64,000 nt of DNA from assembly GCA_023512835.1 (NCBI GenBank), contig CM042088.1, positions 372,001-436,000 on the forward strand. Reading direction: 5' to 3'. The notes beneath the pieces were generated by a model. The model saw nothing but the letters and a program-made list of their open reading frames with translations. It did not search any database and was not told the origin of the DNA. This document shows, piece by piece, positions 43,676-54,531 of this stretch. Position 1 is the first letter of the stretch. Each line of letters opens with the position of its first letter. The translations under genes and the position numbers were made by a program. The DNA comes from Taxillus chinensis. Taxonomy: Eukaryota > Streptophyta > Magnoliopsida > Santalales > Loranthaceae.

Positions 43676-44771
43676 GTAGATGGTTGTTGTTGTTGGGATC
43701 TGAGGTTGTATCAGTGCGCAGTCTTGGCTGTGGTAGAAGTGGACTGTGGTAAGCTCCCTTTTTATTTATTTGTGTTTCTGATTTTTTTGTTTTTCTCTTA
43801 TATTTTGCTTATTTTTTTGACATGCATGTATGCATGATCATGTGAGTGCGTAAGCATGTATGCATACTACATGTCTACAAGATGCAACGCATGAGGGAAA
43901 ATTGTTATAGAGCTGTGAATGTATGAATGAGGGTGCACCTCTCAGGTACCTATGGAGTATGGACTAATGTCGAAGAATGTTGTATGTTAGGTGGGAATGA
44001 ATGGACACCTAGTACTGAGGTGGTCTATGTGACCAAATATTGTGTGTGGGGTAGAATGGAACAGAACATGTGTCTTATGTGGGCCCATGTTGGATGTTCA
44101 TAACAAGAAATAAACATGGGAAGTAACAAAGTGATGTTATTTTCTAGTAGGACAGAGTTAGCACAAAAGGATAATAAAATTATGAACAATTGTATAAGAT
44201 AAGTAAAATAGTATATAACTATAACAATAGCTAGATAAATAGACAGGATAAAAGAATAAACCAATAGTAAGGCAAATCATTTGTGCAAGGGATGGCTTAA
44301 GGACTACCCTACAAAACAAAGGTTAGCATGGCATGGAATGAGCAAACAACATGTGGGTCAATGCCCCTGATGGGCTTCTATTGCTAGACCTATCTTATTT
44401 GTTGGTTCCCAAACTTCCTTTGTAGAGGGCTCCACACACCATGGGATCTACCGGAGGGGGGTCTTAAAAGGACGAGCTTTAAAAGAACCTCAAGCTTGAG
44501 TGAGAAGTTCGGGGCCCTAATGCGGATAATGATCAACGCGCAACGTACCGTACTAAACCTCACCAACCTAAATTGTGACAAACCCAAGTATAGGGTTATG
44601 CATGAATGCAACAGGTATGGAAAGCAGTAAATCATAACTATCATGGTATTAAAGAATATAAATCACAATTATCATACAAAAAAATCGAGTAAAATAAATA
44701 AATAAAATAACCAAGTAAAAACAAAAGGAAACCTCTCAATCCTAGTACTAGGCCTAACCCTCTAAGTGTTG
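43676..44771 (-). other. E5 leader without ORF1
   Basis: 44230-44771 is the reverse of the leader at 19602-20150. 43676-43880 corresponds to the spacer before gag (GATCTGAGGTTGT as in 49553). The 350 bp between them is not ORF1 and shows no clear coding, so E5 looks like a short variant or deletion derivative. Confidence 0.7.
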
Positions 44772-44789
44772 TCCCCTGCAGAGTCGCTA
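44772..44789 (-). other. Primer-binding site of E5
   Basis: Reverse complement of the site at 16008-16025 with two mismatches, lying just outside LTR6. Confidence 0.7.
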
Positions 44790-44790
44790 G

Positions 44791-47119
44791 CTTTCATCAC
44801 CGGTTTTCATCCGGGCCGCAACCGAATAATGAAATGTATAGGTCGCCACCAACTGTTTTTGGGGTGCTGTTGTTCACCTAAAATGTGGGTGGTCTACATT
44901 ACTAGATAAGGGTTCGAGGGTTAGTTACATGTAGGGAAGGATTAGCATCCCTACAGTGCCCTTTCGGTACCTATAGGAGGAGTAGGTTTCTATTTGTTTT
45001 TCACTGTTTTGACTGGGTGAAGACATTGTTGTTTTCCTAAAGTCTAAGTTTTTTATTTGGCTAAGTTGTTTGTCAAAGTTATGATTAAAATTGTTTTATC
45101 CTAAATTTCTAAAGGGAATCCTAAAAGTTTTGTTTTGTTTTTTTGTTTGAAGTGGAAAATGAAGTCCTAAGGTTCTGTTTTTTGTTTTGCTTTGTTTTTT
45201 GTTTTTTTGTTTTGTTTTTGTTTTGTTTTTGCTTTGTTTTGGAAATGGAAATCCTAAACAATTAAAATATGTGTTTTTTAAATTTTGGGTTTTTTCCAAA
45301 TTGAAAATGTTTGATTTTGGTATTTTGGTTTGTTTTGTTTTTTTTTTTTTGTTTTTGTGAAAATGTCTTTGAAAAGGTAAAACTATGAACTAACACAATA
45401 ACATATAATGTGACATGTGTGATTGTGACATCCATGAAAAAAATAAACATTCACTTCTTTTTCTTTTTCATGCCTCTCTTTTTGTTTCCTTTTTTTTACT
45501 ATTGGCTATTATATATTACAACTTGAATAAAATGGAGAAAAGAACAATAAAACAAAGAACACGAGAAATGAAACAACTAAACGAAATTAACAGTAAGGGA
45601 AAAAATAAAATCACAACACAAATGCTAAGAATACATTAAGATAATAATACTAATAACAATAATAATAATAATGAAACCGACTTTGGCCTTGGATTGGGAC
45701 TCCAGCAGTGGCAACGTTAGCGAGAGGGCAAGTCTCCAAAGATTGGTTGATTGGACTTGGGCCGAAGGTTGAACATTGCTGGCCAGAACTGCGAATGAAC
45801 CTGTATCTCTCTTTTTGTTTTGCTACTTTTTGTTTTTTTCTTTTGATTTTTCGATTTTGGTATTGTTGCTGAAAAGAACAGAAAACAGAACTGGGGGAAT
45901 GAAAATGGTGTTTCAGAATTTCTGGGTATGAAATGGGGGAGAGTGTATGTATGAGTGTCGAAAAAGTGTGGAGAGAAGTGGGGAGAAAAGGAAAGAAAAA
46001 GATAAAAAGGAATTGGACTGTGTGTGTTTTTGTTTTTTTGAATGTAGGAGTTGGGCGAATTTAAGAGAGAATGGCAGCAATTATTTCCGTCAGAGGGTTC
46101 TTCTTTTTCATTGGAGAGGATACTGGTTTTAAAGAGGTTTGGTTGCATTGCATTGATTGCAGCATTTAATGTTGTATTATTAATCCCAGTATTTTTTATT
46201 GCCAGATTCCAGCTTCTGTTGGGTGGGTTAGCGACCTGTGATTGCCCTTTTGTTTATATGTGAGCACATGTGACAAACAAGCGTTGAAAAGCATCTGCGC
46301 AGCTAATCCCATGAATCTACAGTGAGTGCACCCATGAATATTGCCAAACAACAAAGGTCAAAGGTAGGTGGAGGCTCAGATCCGGATCATTGAAGCTTTT
46401 CCGGATGAATGAAGACTCGGATCCGTATGATGAGAGCTTATTCCGGATCATTGTTGCTCATTGCGGATGATTAGCAGGCTCGGATCCTTACTTCGTATTA
46501 GTGGAGGCTTAGTTTGAATCAGTGGAAGGCTCGAATCCTTACTCCGTATCAGTGGAAGCTTAGTCCGGACTAGTGGAAAACTCGGATCCTTACTCCGTAT
46601 TAGTTGGAAGCTTAGTCCGAACTAGTTGAAAGCTCGAATCCTTACTCCATGTGAGTGGAAGCTTAGTCCGGACTAGTGGAAGGCTCGGATCCTTACTCTG
46701 TATCAGTTGGAAGTTTAGTCCAGACTAGTGGAAGGCTCGGATCCTTACTCCGTATCAATGGAGCCCTTAGTCCAGACTAATGATGTCCCGGATTCTTACT
46801 CCGTATCAGTGGGAGCTTAGTCCAGACTATTGATGTCCCAGATTTGACCTTTTGCTCTAGATTTGACCTTGATGTTCCATATTTGATTGTGATGTTCCGG
46901 ATTTGACTTTGATGCTTTGAATTTGACCTTGATGTTCTAGATTTGACTGTGATGTTCCGGATTTGACTTTGATGCTCCGGATTTGACCTTGATGTTCTGG
47001 ATTTGACTACCTTCTCTCTCTCTCTCTCTCTTCTTTTCTTTTTTTAGATACATGACATGGGCAGATAAATATATAAAATGAGGTAAGTATGTCCAATCCG
47101 GACAAAACGGGGTCCAACA
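44791..47119 (-). repeat. LTR6, 5' LTR of E5 (about 2.3 kb)
   Basis: On the minus strand it begins TGTTGGACCCC at 47119 and ends near 44791 (CGGTGATGAAA). The conserved end block and A-rich stretches are present, but the segment that carries TCGAAGCC repeats in the other LTRs is occupied by a different tandem array (46375-46990). A (AAT)n microsatellite lies at 45645-45672. Confidence 0.8.
46375..46990 (-). repeat. Foreign minisatellite inside LTR6
   Basis: Two arrays. 46460-46830 has about 51-bp units with CTCGGATCCTTACTCCGTAT and AGCTTAGTCCGGACTAGTGG. 46845-46995 has about 20-bp units TTGATGTTCCGGATTTGACT. The words CTTACTCCG and CTTAGTCCG are reverse complements of words in the copia LTR at 41870-42520. 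A CT microsatellite follows at 47011-47031. Confidence 0.8.
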
Positions 47120-47884
47120 TCCCCCATTACAAATTTCATCTTTTGGTGGAGGCTTGATGGCACTGCTCCTGCCATGTGGATCCAGGGTCTTCCCCAACAA
47201 ACAACTATAGTATGGCGTAATGTCCATCACCTGAAATTCCACCGTGAAAGTCGTTGGCCCAATTAGGAGTGGAATGTCTAGAGTTCCCACCATGTCTCGT
47301 TTGCCTCTATCGAATGCTCACACATTCATTGTACAGGGGCGCATATAGGACACATCGATCGAAAGTTGTTACAGTATATGTAAGAGCATAATGTTTAAGG
47401 CAGAACCGTTGTCAATGAGTACTCAGGCTATGGTGTGCTCCTTACATTTGATAGTAATATGCAAAGCTTTTATGTGCCCCTTTCCTTCCTATGGTAGCTC
47501 GTCATCTCCAAAGCTAATGACGTTGTTCATCATGAGGTTACTGGCGATTCCATCCACGTTCGCCACAGAGACGGTCGGAGGAACATAGGCTTGGCTCAAA
47601 AATTTCATTAGTGCTTCCCGATGAGGTTGGGAATCCATCATTAAGGAGAGTACGGAGATGCGAGCTTGTTATTGACTTAATTGATCCATAATATTATACT
47701 CGCTCTGCTTCATGAGTTTCAGAAATTTTGTGGTCTCTTCTTCAGTGACCAATGTTCCTTTCCTCATTGCCTCCAGTATTAGCTCAATGTCTTGTTTTAC
47801 AGCTTTTCCTTTCCTAGCTTTGTCAGCCATATCAGGGGCATAAGCCCGACCGCTCCTAGTTTTCTTTTCTGCTACAGTGGCTCC
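47120..47884 (-). pseudogene. pro: E3 protease fragment
   Basis: The minus strand encodes the linker and protease region: MKQSEYNIMDQ (about 47710), VDGIASNLIMNNV (about 47545), the active-site region near 47405 and the LLGKTLDPHG stretch (about 47190), ending abruptly at 47120 against LTR6. The copy is broken by stops and shifts, including one after the QLSQ segment at about 47670. Compare the E2 copy at 24230-24860. Confidence 0.8.
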
Positions 47885-49520
47885 CTAGACTACTTCACAG
47901 CTGTTGTTCCATGGGACTGCTTTATCCGTCTTGTAGGGGCAAGGGGTAGGAACATGTATAGTGAGAGGTGTAATTCCATGAGGCAGTTGCAGGATTTTTG
48001 TTTTTACTTTCTTGTCTGGCACAAGACTTGCATCATGTATAGTGAGAGGCCTAATTCCATGTGGCAGTAGCGGGATTTCTGGAGTCTTAACATTCAAGAC
48101 AAGGGGTGTTGGCACCCATGATGGTTTGTATGGCATGTCTCCTTGGATGATGTGGCTTTGATTGCTCGTCTCGTCCCTAGAAACTTTGATCATCCTTTGG
48201 TCCATGAGTTTTTGCACCACCTTGGAAAACTCACTACATTCTTCGATGTCATTTCCCCGCGATATCTTGTGGTATGTGCATTGTTTTTCCGTATTTACCC
48301 CTCCCCCCCCTCTGCTTCTGATGTGTCTTTGGCTTGTACATATCCATGTTCTTGTAACAATTGAAATAAATACACCTTCTTCATATTTATTTGTGACGCC
48401 TTCTCCCATCATCCTTCCATCTCGATACATGCCACATTATTGGAGTGTTCTGGGAGAGGGTTTCTGTTCACATTTGGCGTCCTCGTCATTGTGGAAAAAT
48501 CTAACGAATTTGCATCTTTCAAAGCCTAGACTTTCCTTTTGAACACTATGCAGTTTTCAATATCATGTCTAGCATCTGGTTTATACCAAGCCGGGGGAGG
48601 AGACCTTATTTCTCCCAAGGATGTAGGGAGTAACAACCTTGCTTCGAACTCCAACATCTTGAATTTCGGTGGCAACACCACTCAAGGGACTAAGCATAAA
48701 TCTTGTGTAGGGGTGTAAAATGGACCACTGGTCCGCGGACTGTGCGAACCGGACCGGACTGGATCAAAAAATTATCGGTCCATTTTAATTGCGGGCCTAA
48801 ATGGACTGGTCCATGCGGACCAAATCCGTGCGGACACGGACTGGTCCGCGGACCGGCTTATTATTATTTTTTTTTACAAATTATTACTTATTTTACTTAA
48901 TATATTAATACATATAGCCTAAATTTATTATTTTTAAAACTAAAATTTTAAAATATATACTCTTAAATATGGTTTAAAATTAAAATTTTAAAAATATTTA
49001 ACAAAAATTAATATATACTATTTATTTTAAATACATAAATAAATATGGACCGGTCCGCGGACCGGTCCGGTCCACATGTGGACCGGATATTTTTTGGTCC
49101 GTTAAAAGTGCGGGCCTAAACGAGCTAGCCCATTTAGGGCCACTCCGCGACGGGCCGAACCGGTCCGTTTTACACCCCTAGTCTTGTGGGCTAGTTATGC
49201 CATAGCTGTCGATACCTTCTACAGCTTTCAATCCTCTAGCTTCCATTACATTTCCCGTTGCAGGCATAGTGTAATGAGTTTGATTTGGAGTAGAGGGTTG
49301 TGTCATGACAGGCTGATATGTGGGTGCCTGACTTGGACCCAAATTAGGTGGCAAAACTGCCTCCTACCCCTGTTCTTGTTGGTGGTTTGAGGTTCCTTTT
49401 GCTGAAGTTCCTACTCCAGTCATCTTGGTAAGCATTTCCATTATTGCAGACATTTGCCATTATAGGGCTTGTTTTGACTGTTCCAACCTAGTGAGTCTGT
49501 TCTCTGCTTCTTTTACCATT
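47885..49520 (-). pseudogene. gag: E3 gag, interrupted by a MITE and internally deleted
   Basis: Starts at the ATG complementary to 49518-49520 (MVKEAENRLTRLEQ) and runs left. The MITE at 48708-49180 splits the SYGMTSPQDLCLVPG segment. Near 48640 the KFKM codons are joined directly to LGEIRSPPPAWYKP, so the core gag domain and the proline-rich linker (roughly 900 bp in E2) are gone, as is part of the first Zn-knuckle. The second knuckle and downstream sequence are kept (48290-47885). Several stops are present. Confidence 0.82.
48708..49180. mobile_element. hAT-type MITE (473 bp)
   Basis: Terminal inverted repeats TAGGGGTGTAAAA at 48708 and TTTTACACCCCTA ending at 49180. Flanking 8-bp duplicates are ATCTTGTG (48700-48707) and GTCTTGTG (49181-49188), one mismatch. 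The intact gag copies at 22355 and 5607 show the single uninterrupted site. The core is AT-rich, and the ends hold many GGTCCG/CGGACC words. There is no coding capacity. TIR start and 8-bp duplication fit the hAT superfamily. Confidence 0.92.
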
Positions 49521-49834
49521 GGCTGTGACTATGGTACTTGCTTGCGCCGGGATCTGAGGTTGTAAAAGTGCACAATCCTGGAGAAAAGCGGCTACTGACC
49601 TTGGTGCAAGGTAATTTTTACTTGATTTTTAATTTTGATATGCATGCATGCATGAATGACTATGTGAAGGGTTAGAGAAACAAATGACTTTATTTCAACC
49701 ATTTTCAAACAAACACATAGTATAATGCAGAAATCTCATGCAGATGAGAGCTATGGCTACATGATCTTAAGGCAAACTTCTAGTCATCTCCTAAGCAACA
49801 CGGTGCCTTTTCCTCTGGGACGGTCGCTCACCTA
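49521..49834 (-). other. Gag-ORF1 spacer and C-terminal end of E3 ORF1
   Basis: 49794-49834 encodes on the minus strand a basic tail like the E2 ORF1 end (PSQRKRHRVA), with stop at 49793-49791. 49521-49790 is the spacer, with GATCTGAGGTTGT (about 49553) and the reversed AATAAA-like motif (about 49700). Confidence 0.75.
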
Positions 49835-50235
49835 TGTCACGGGGTCAGGTTTCATGCGCCTCTCAACCCATTACGGCACTTAGCTTCTTTATCCATGGTC
49901 CGCTAAGTTTAGCCTTTGAGGGTTGAAGTGCACGTAGACTAGTTTCGCCCTGCCACTGGGCTCATCAGGATAACGGCTCCAGTTCCAGACCAGTTTGTGT
50001 AAGGATGGCCAAATCCCTTCATCAACGTCAAGTCCTCAACTAGCAGCGCGCTCCCCGCATTCAATCGGGTCAGCACGTCTGAACTCCGAAGGGTTTCCAT
50101 CCATTCTCCTCCACGAACTGCCTGGAACCTTCCGCTACGCACCGACCACGCTCTAACTAACCCATTTCCTTTGAGTAGCACGAATACATTCCTGAATCGT
50201 GCACTGAGAAACGCCCTGAATCCCAAGTCGTGACA
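49835..50235 (-). repeat. TRIM LTR a (401 bp)
   Basis: Plus-strand ends TGTCACGGGG and AAGTCGTGACA. 7-bp inverted ends TGTCACG and CGTGACA mutated by one base at most in the other copies. Confidence 0.87.
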
Positions 50236-50630
50236 TTCTCCTCCACCCAATCCTCGCAACGTCCTCGTTGCGTTTGTCGACATCGCTTCCCTGCAGGCGA
50301 TGGCATCTTTACCTCGATGCCCTCCCACTCGCCCAACGTCAACTGGTTGGACATTGCTTCCCTGCAGGTTGCAACACCTTTACCAAGATGCTCTCCCGCT
50401 CGCCCAATGTCCAATGGATAGGAGGCTTCCAAGATTGCTTCGACGCGCTCCTTTGTACACCCTTGCCCAACTCTGTATCACAATCTAGGATACTCCAACT
50501 CTATGGACACAATACATGCAAGACACTACCGGTCGACTCACCTCTGTGAGCTCCCACCTTGGGATCGCGCTACTCGCAGGAGTGCTCTGCGAGTCTATAG
50601 GATACGGGCCGGTTCGGCTCTGATACCACT

Positions 50631-51033
50631 TGTCACGGGGTCAAGTTTCCTGCACCTCTCAACCCATTGCGGCACTTAGCTTCTTTATCCACAGTGCATT
50701 AAGTTTAGCCTTTAAGGATTCAATTGCAGGTAGACTGGTTTCGTCCTGCCACTGTGCTCATCAGGAGAACGGCTCCAGTTCCCGACCAGTTTGTCTAAGG
50801 ATGTCCAAATCCCTTCTGTAATGTCAAGTCCTCGACTAGCGGCGTGCTCCCCGCATTCAACCGGGTCGGCACGTCTGAACTTCGAAGAGGTTTCATCCAT
50901 TCTCTTCCACGAACTGCCTAGAACCTTTTGCTGCGCACCATTTACGCTTCAACCAACCCTTTTCCTTTGAATAGCATGAATACATTCCTGAATCGTGACA
51001 CTGAGAAATGCCCCGAATCCTCGGGTCGTGACA
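50631..51033 (-). repeat. TRIM LTR b (403 bp)
   Basis: Plus-strand start TGTCACGGGGTC, end GGGTCGTGACA. The primer-site complement GCTCTGATACCA lies just left at 50617-50628, and the PPT complement TTCTCCTCCACC at 51034. Confidence 0.87.
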
Positions 51034-51428
51034 TTCTCCTCCACCAAATCCTCGCAACGTCCTCGTTGCGTTTGTTGACATCGCTTCCCTGCAAGTGATG
51101 GCATCTTTACCTCGATGCCCTCCCACTCGCCCAATGTCAATTGGTTGGACATCACTTCCCCGCAGGCTACAACACCTTTACCAAGATGCTCTCCCGCTCG
51201 CCCAATGTCCAATGGATAGGAGGCTTCCAAGATCGCTCCCACACGCTCCTTCGTACTCCCTTGCCCAACTCTGTATCATACTCTAGGATACTCCAACTCT
51301 ATGGACGCAAGGCATGCATGACACTACCGGTCGACTCACCTCTATGAGCACCCACCTTGGGATCAAGCTACTCGTGAGACTGCTCGGTGAGTCTTCAGGA
51401 TCCGAGCCGGTTCGGCTCTGATACCACT

Positions 51429-51837
51429 TGTCACGGGATCAGGTTTCCTGTGCCTCTCAACCCATTGCGGCACTTAGCTTCTCTATCCATAGTCTGCTAA
51501 GTTTAGCCTTTCAGGGTTGAAGCGCACGTAGACTGGTTTCGCCCTGCTACTAGGTTCATCAAGAAAATGGCTCCTGTTCCCGACCCGTTTGTGTAAGGAT
51601 GGCCAAATCCCTTTTTCAATGTCAAGTCCTCGAGTAGCAGTGTGCTTCCCGCATTCAACTTCAACTGGATCGGCATGTCTGAACTCTGAAGGGGTTCCAT
51701 CCGTTCTCCTCCACAAACTACCTGGAACCATCCGTTGCGCACCATCTACACTCCAACCAACCCCTTTCCTTTGAGTAGCACGAATACATTCCTGAATCAT
51801 GCCACTGAGAAATGCCCCGAATCCTCGGGTCGTGACA
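51429..51837 (-). repeat. TRIM LTR c (409 bp)
   Basis: Plus-strand start TGTCACGGGATC, end GGGTCGTGACA. It carries a 6-bp duplication (CAACTT near 51656). The primer-site complement GCTCTGATACCA is intact to its left. Confidence 0.87.
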
Positions 51838-52232
51838 TTCTCCTCCACCCAATCCTTGCAACGTCCTTGTTGCGTTTGTCGACGTCGCTTCCCCATAGGC
51901 GATGGCATCTTTACCTCGATGCCCTGCCACTCGCCCAATGTTAACTGGTTGCACATCGCTTCCCCACAAGCTGCAACACCTTTACTAAGATGCTCTCCCG
52001 CTCGCCCAATGTCCAACGGATAGGAGGCTTCCAAGATCGCGCCGACGCGCTCCATCGTACTCCCTTGCCCAACTCTGTATCACACTCTAGGATACTCTAA
52101 CTATATGGATGCAAGGCGTGCAAGACACTACCGGTCGACTCACCTCTGTGAGCACCCACCTTAGGATCACACTACTCGCAAGAGTGCTCGGCGAGTCTTC
52201 AGGATACGGGCCGATTCGACTCTAACACCACT

Positions 52233-52635
52233 TGTCATGGGGTCAGGTTTCCTGCGCCTCTCAACCCATTGCGGCACTTAGCTTCTCTATCCACGGTCCG
52301 CTAAGTTTAACCTTTCAGGGTTAAAGCACACGTAGACTAGTTTCGCCTTGCCACTAGGCTCATCAAGAAAATGGCTCTAGTTCCCAACCAGTTTATATAG
52401 GGATGGCCAAATCCCTTCTTTAACGTCAAGTCCTCGACTAGCAGCGTGCTCCCCACATTCAACTAGGTCAGCACGTCTGAACTCCGGAGGGGTTCCATCC
52501 GTTCTTCTCCATGAACTACCTGGAACCTTCCACTGCGCACCATCTACGCTTCAACCAACCCCTTTCCTTTGAGTAGCACGAATACTTTCCTGAATCGTGC
52601 CACTGAGAAACGCCCCGAATCCTCAGGTCGTGACA
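52233..52635 (-). repeat. TRIM LTR d (403 bp)
   Basis: Plus-strand start TGTCATGGGGTC, end AGGTCGTGACA. The primer-site complement is changed to ACTCTAACACCA, so this unit is more decayed. Confidence 0.86.
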
Positions 52636-53030
52636 TTCTCCTCCACCCAATCCTCACAATGTCCTCATTGCGTTTGTCGACATCGCTTTCCCGCAGGCGT
52701 TGGCATCTTTACCTCGACGCCCTCCCACTCGCGCAATGTCAACTGGTTGGACATCGCTTCCCCGCAGGCTGCAACACCTTTACCAAGATGGTCTCCCGCT
52801 CGCCCAATGTCCAACGGATAGGAGGCTTCCAAGATCGCTCTGACGCACTCCTTCGTACTCCCTTGCCCAACTCTGTATCACACTCTAGGATACTCCAACT
52901 ATATGGACGCAAGGCATGCAAGACACTACCGGTCGACTCACCTTTGTGAGCACCCACCTTGGGATCACACTACTCGCAAGAGTGCTTGGCGAGTCTTCAG
53001 GATACAGGCCGATTCGACTTTGACACCACT

Positions 53031-53434
53031 TGTCATGGGGTCAGGTTTCCTGCACCTCTCAACCCATTGCGGCACTTAGCTTCTCTATCCACGGTCCACT
53101 AAGTTTGGCCTTTGAGGGTTGAAGCGCACGTAGACTGGTTTCGCCCTGCCACTGGGCTCATCAGGAGAATGGCTCCAGTTCCCGGCCAGTTTGTGTAAGG
53201 ATGGCGAAATCTCTTCTTTAACGTCAAGTCGTCGACTAGCGGCGTGCTCCCCGCATTCAACCGGGTCGGCACGTCTGAACTCCAAAGGGGTTCTATCTAT
53301 TCTCCTCCACGAACTGCCTGGAACCTTCCGCTGCGCTCCATTCTAAGCTTCAACCAACCCCTTTCCTTTGAGTAGCACGAATACATTCCTAAATTGTGCC
53401 ACTGAGAAACGCCCTGAATCCTTGGGTCGTGACA
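53031..53434 (-). repeat. TRIM LTR e (404 bp)
   Basis: Plus-strand start TGTCATGGGGTC, end GGGTCGTGACA, followed by CCTACC and the E3 ORF1 codons. The primer-site complement is changed to ACTTTGACACCA. Confidence 0.86.
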
Positions 53435-53841
53435 CCTACCTCCTCCCTCTGCTTCAACTAGAATATCCAGTAATCTTCTGTATTCTTCTATGGTGGGAAT
53501 AAGATCTAAGCCCTTAAAGTCAAAACACCGTTGTCGAGGCTCCCAGAAATATATTGCTACCCCAAGCATTTCCTTGTCAACTAGTAGCGCTATCACATGG
53601 AGCAAATCCCCAAACTGCTGTACATAGATGTTTTTCCTTTCGTCTGACCACTGCGTCCATATTGTCTGTACCTCCTTAGTGTAGTCCAACTGATCTTCTA
53701 TGATAACATGTTCTTCCTTGTGGGCTTCTCCTGGTGGAAAATCTCCAAGGCGATGTTGAATGTCCCTAGATGCTTGGGCCACCACTGTGATAGCCTCCAT
53801 ATCCTGGAGGCCTTTCGGGAGATGACTAAAAGTTGTCATGC
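53435..53841 (-). pseudogene. E3 ORF1, N-terminal part
   Basis: The minus strand reads MTTFSHLPKGLQDMEAITVV from about 53841, closely matching E2 ORF1, and stays open through FKGLDLIPTIEEYRRLLDILVE to the TRIM boundary. It keeps the Trp codon that is a stop at 20410 in E2. The central DUF7745-like domain, about 1 kb in E2 (20590-21640), is absent between this part and the C-terminal tail at 49834. Confidence 0.82.
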
Positions 53842-54511
53842 CTATATGGATGTCATGTTTTGCATATGACAGGTTAGGATGACAGTTAAGCAAATATCAG
53901 GGCGAATAGACAGGATAAAATAATAAACCAATAGTAAGGCAAATAATATGTGCAGGTGATGACTTAAGGACAATCCTACAACACAAAGGTTAACATGGCA
54001 TGGAATGAGCAAACAACATGTGGGTCAATGCTCCTAATGGGCTTCTATTGTTAGACCTATCTTATTCGTTGGTTCCCAAACTTCCTTTGTAGAGGGCTCC
54101 ATACACCATGGGATTTACTAGAGGGGGGTCTTAAAAGGACGAGCCTTAAAAGAACCTCTAGCTTGAGTGAGGAGTCTGAGGCCCCATTGCGGATAATGAT
54201 CAATGTGCTGGGAACCGTATTAAACTTTGCTAACCTAGATTACGATAAACCCGGGTATAGGGTTATGCATGAATGCAACAAGTAGGGAAAACAGTAAATC
54301 ACAACTATCATGATATGTTTTCACATTTACAATATAAATATTATAGCAATCAAAGTAAATAAATCATAATTACAGTTGAGAAAACAAAATGACAGTTCTT
54401 ATGGCAGTTAAAATAAATCACAATCAGAACTATCACGACAGGAAAATATATACAAAAATAAAATAACCTCTTATTCCTAATGCTAGACCTAACTCTCTCA
54501 AAAGATACGGG
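53842..54511 (-). other. E3 leader
   Basis: Reverse of the Ogre leader at 19602-20229, including the complement of CATACACCATGGGAT (54100-54114). No coding region seen. Confidence 0.8.
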
Positions 54512-54529
54512 TCCCCAGCAGAGTTGCCA
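54512..54529 (-). other. Primer-binding site of E3
   Basis: Complement of the 18-base Ogre site with one C-to-T difference, two bases from the LTR end. Confidence 0.8.
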
Positions 54530-54531
54530 GC

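Larger units (their letters stand above)
43170..47119 (-). mobile_element. E5: minus-strand Ogre 5' portion inserted in E3 protease
   Basis: Read leftwards: 5' LTR (LTR6, 47119-44791), primer site (44789-44772), leader, spacer, then a gag start near 43675, cut at 43170 by the copia-type element. The ORF1 seen in E2 and E3 is absent. The right end lies directly against E3 protease codons at 47120. Confidence 0.75.
49835..53434 (-). mobile_element. TRIM-like tandem array: five LTRs and four internal regions
   Basis: Regular alternation of about 400-bp LTRs and about 395-bp internal regions. In minus orientation each LTR begins TGTCACGACC and ends CCCCGTGACA. Each internal region starts two bases later with TGGTATCAGAGC (complement at 50617-50628, decayed in later units), the initiator tRNA-Met site, and ends with the purine tract TGGGTGGAGGAGAA. 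No gag or pol is encoded. Outer flanks both show CCTA (49831-49834 and 53435-53438). The array lies within E3 ORF1. Confidence 0.88.

Noticed and set aside
51483..52055. 190-codon minus-strand frame in the TRIM array
   Set aside because: Spans an LTR/internal junction and is closed in the sister units; similarity between units follows from repetition. Not called as a gene.
53435..53438. Firm target-site duplication for the TRIM array
   Set aside because: CCTA occurs on both sides but is only four bases, the ORF1 codons on the two sides are about 1 kb apart in E2, and the LTR end base is ambiguous, so it is treated as suggestive only.
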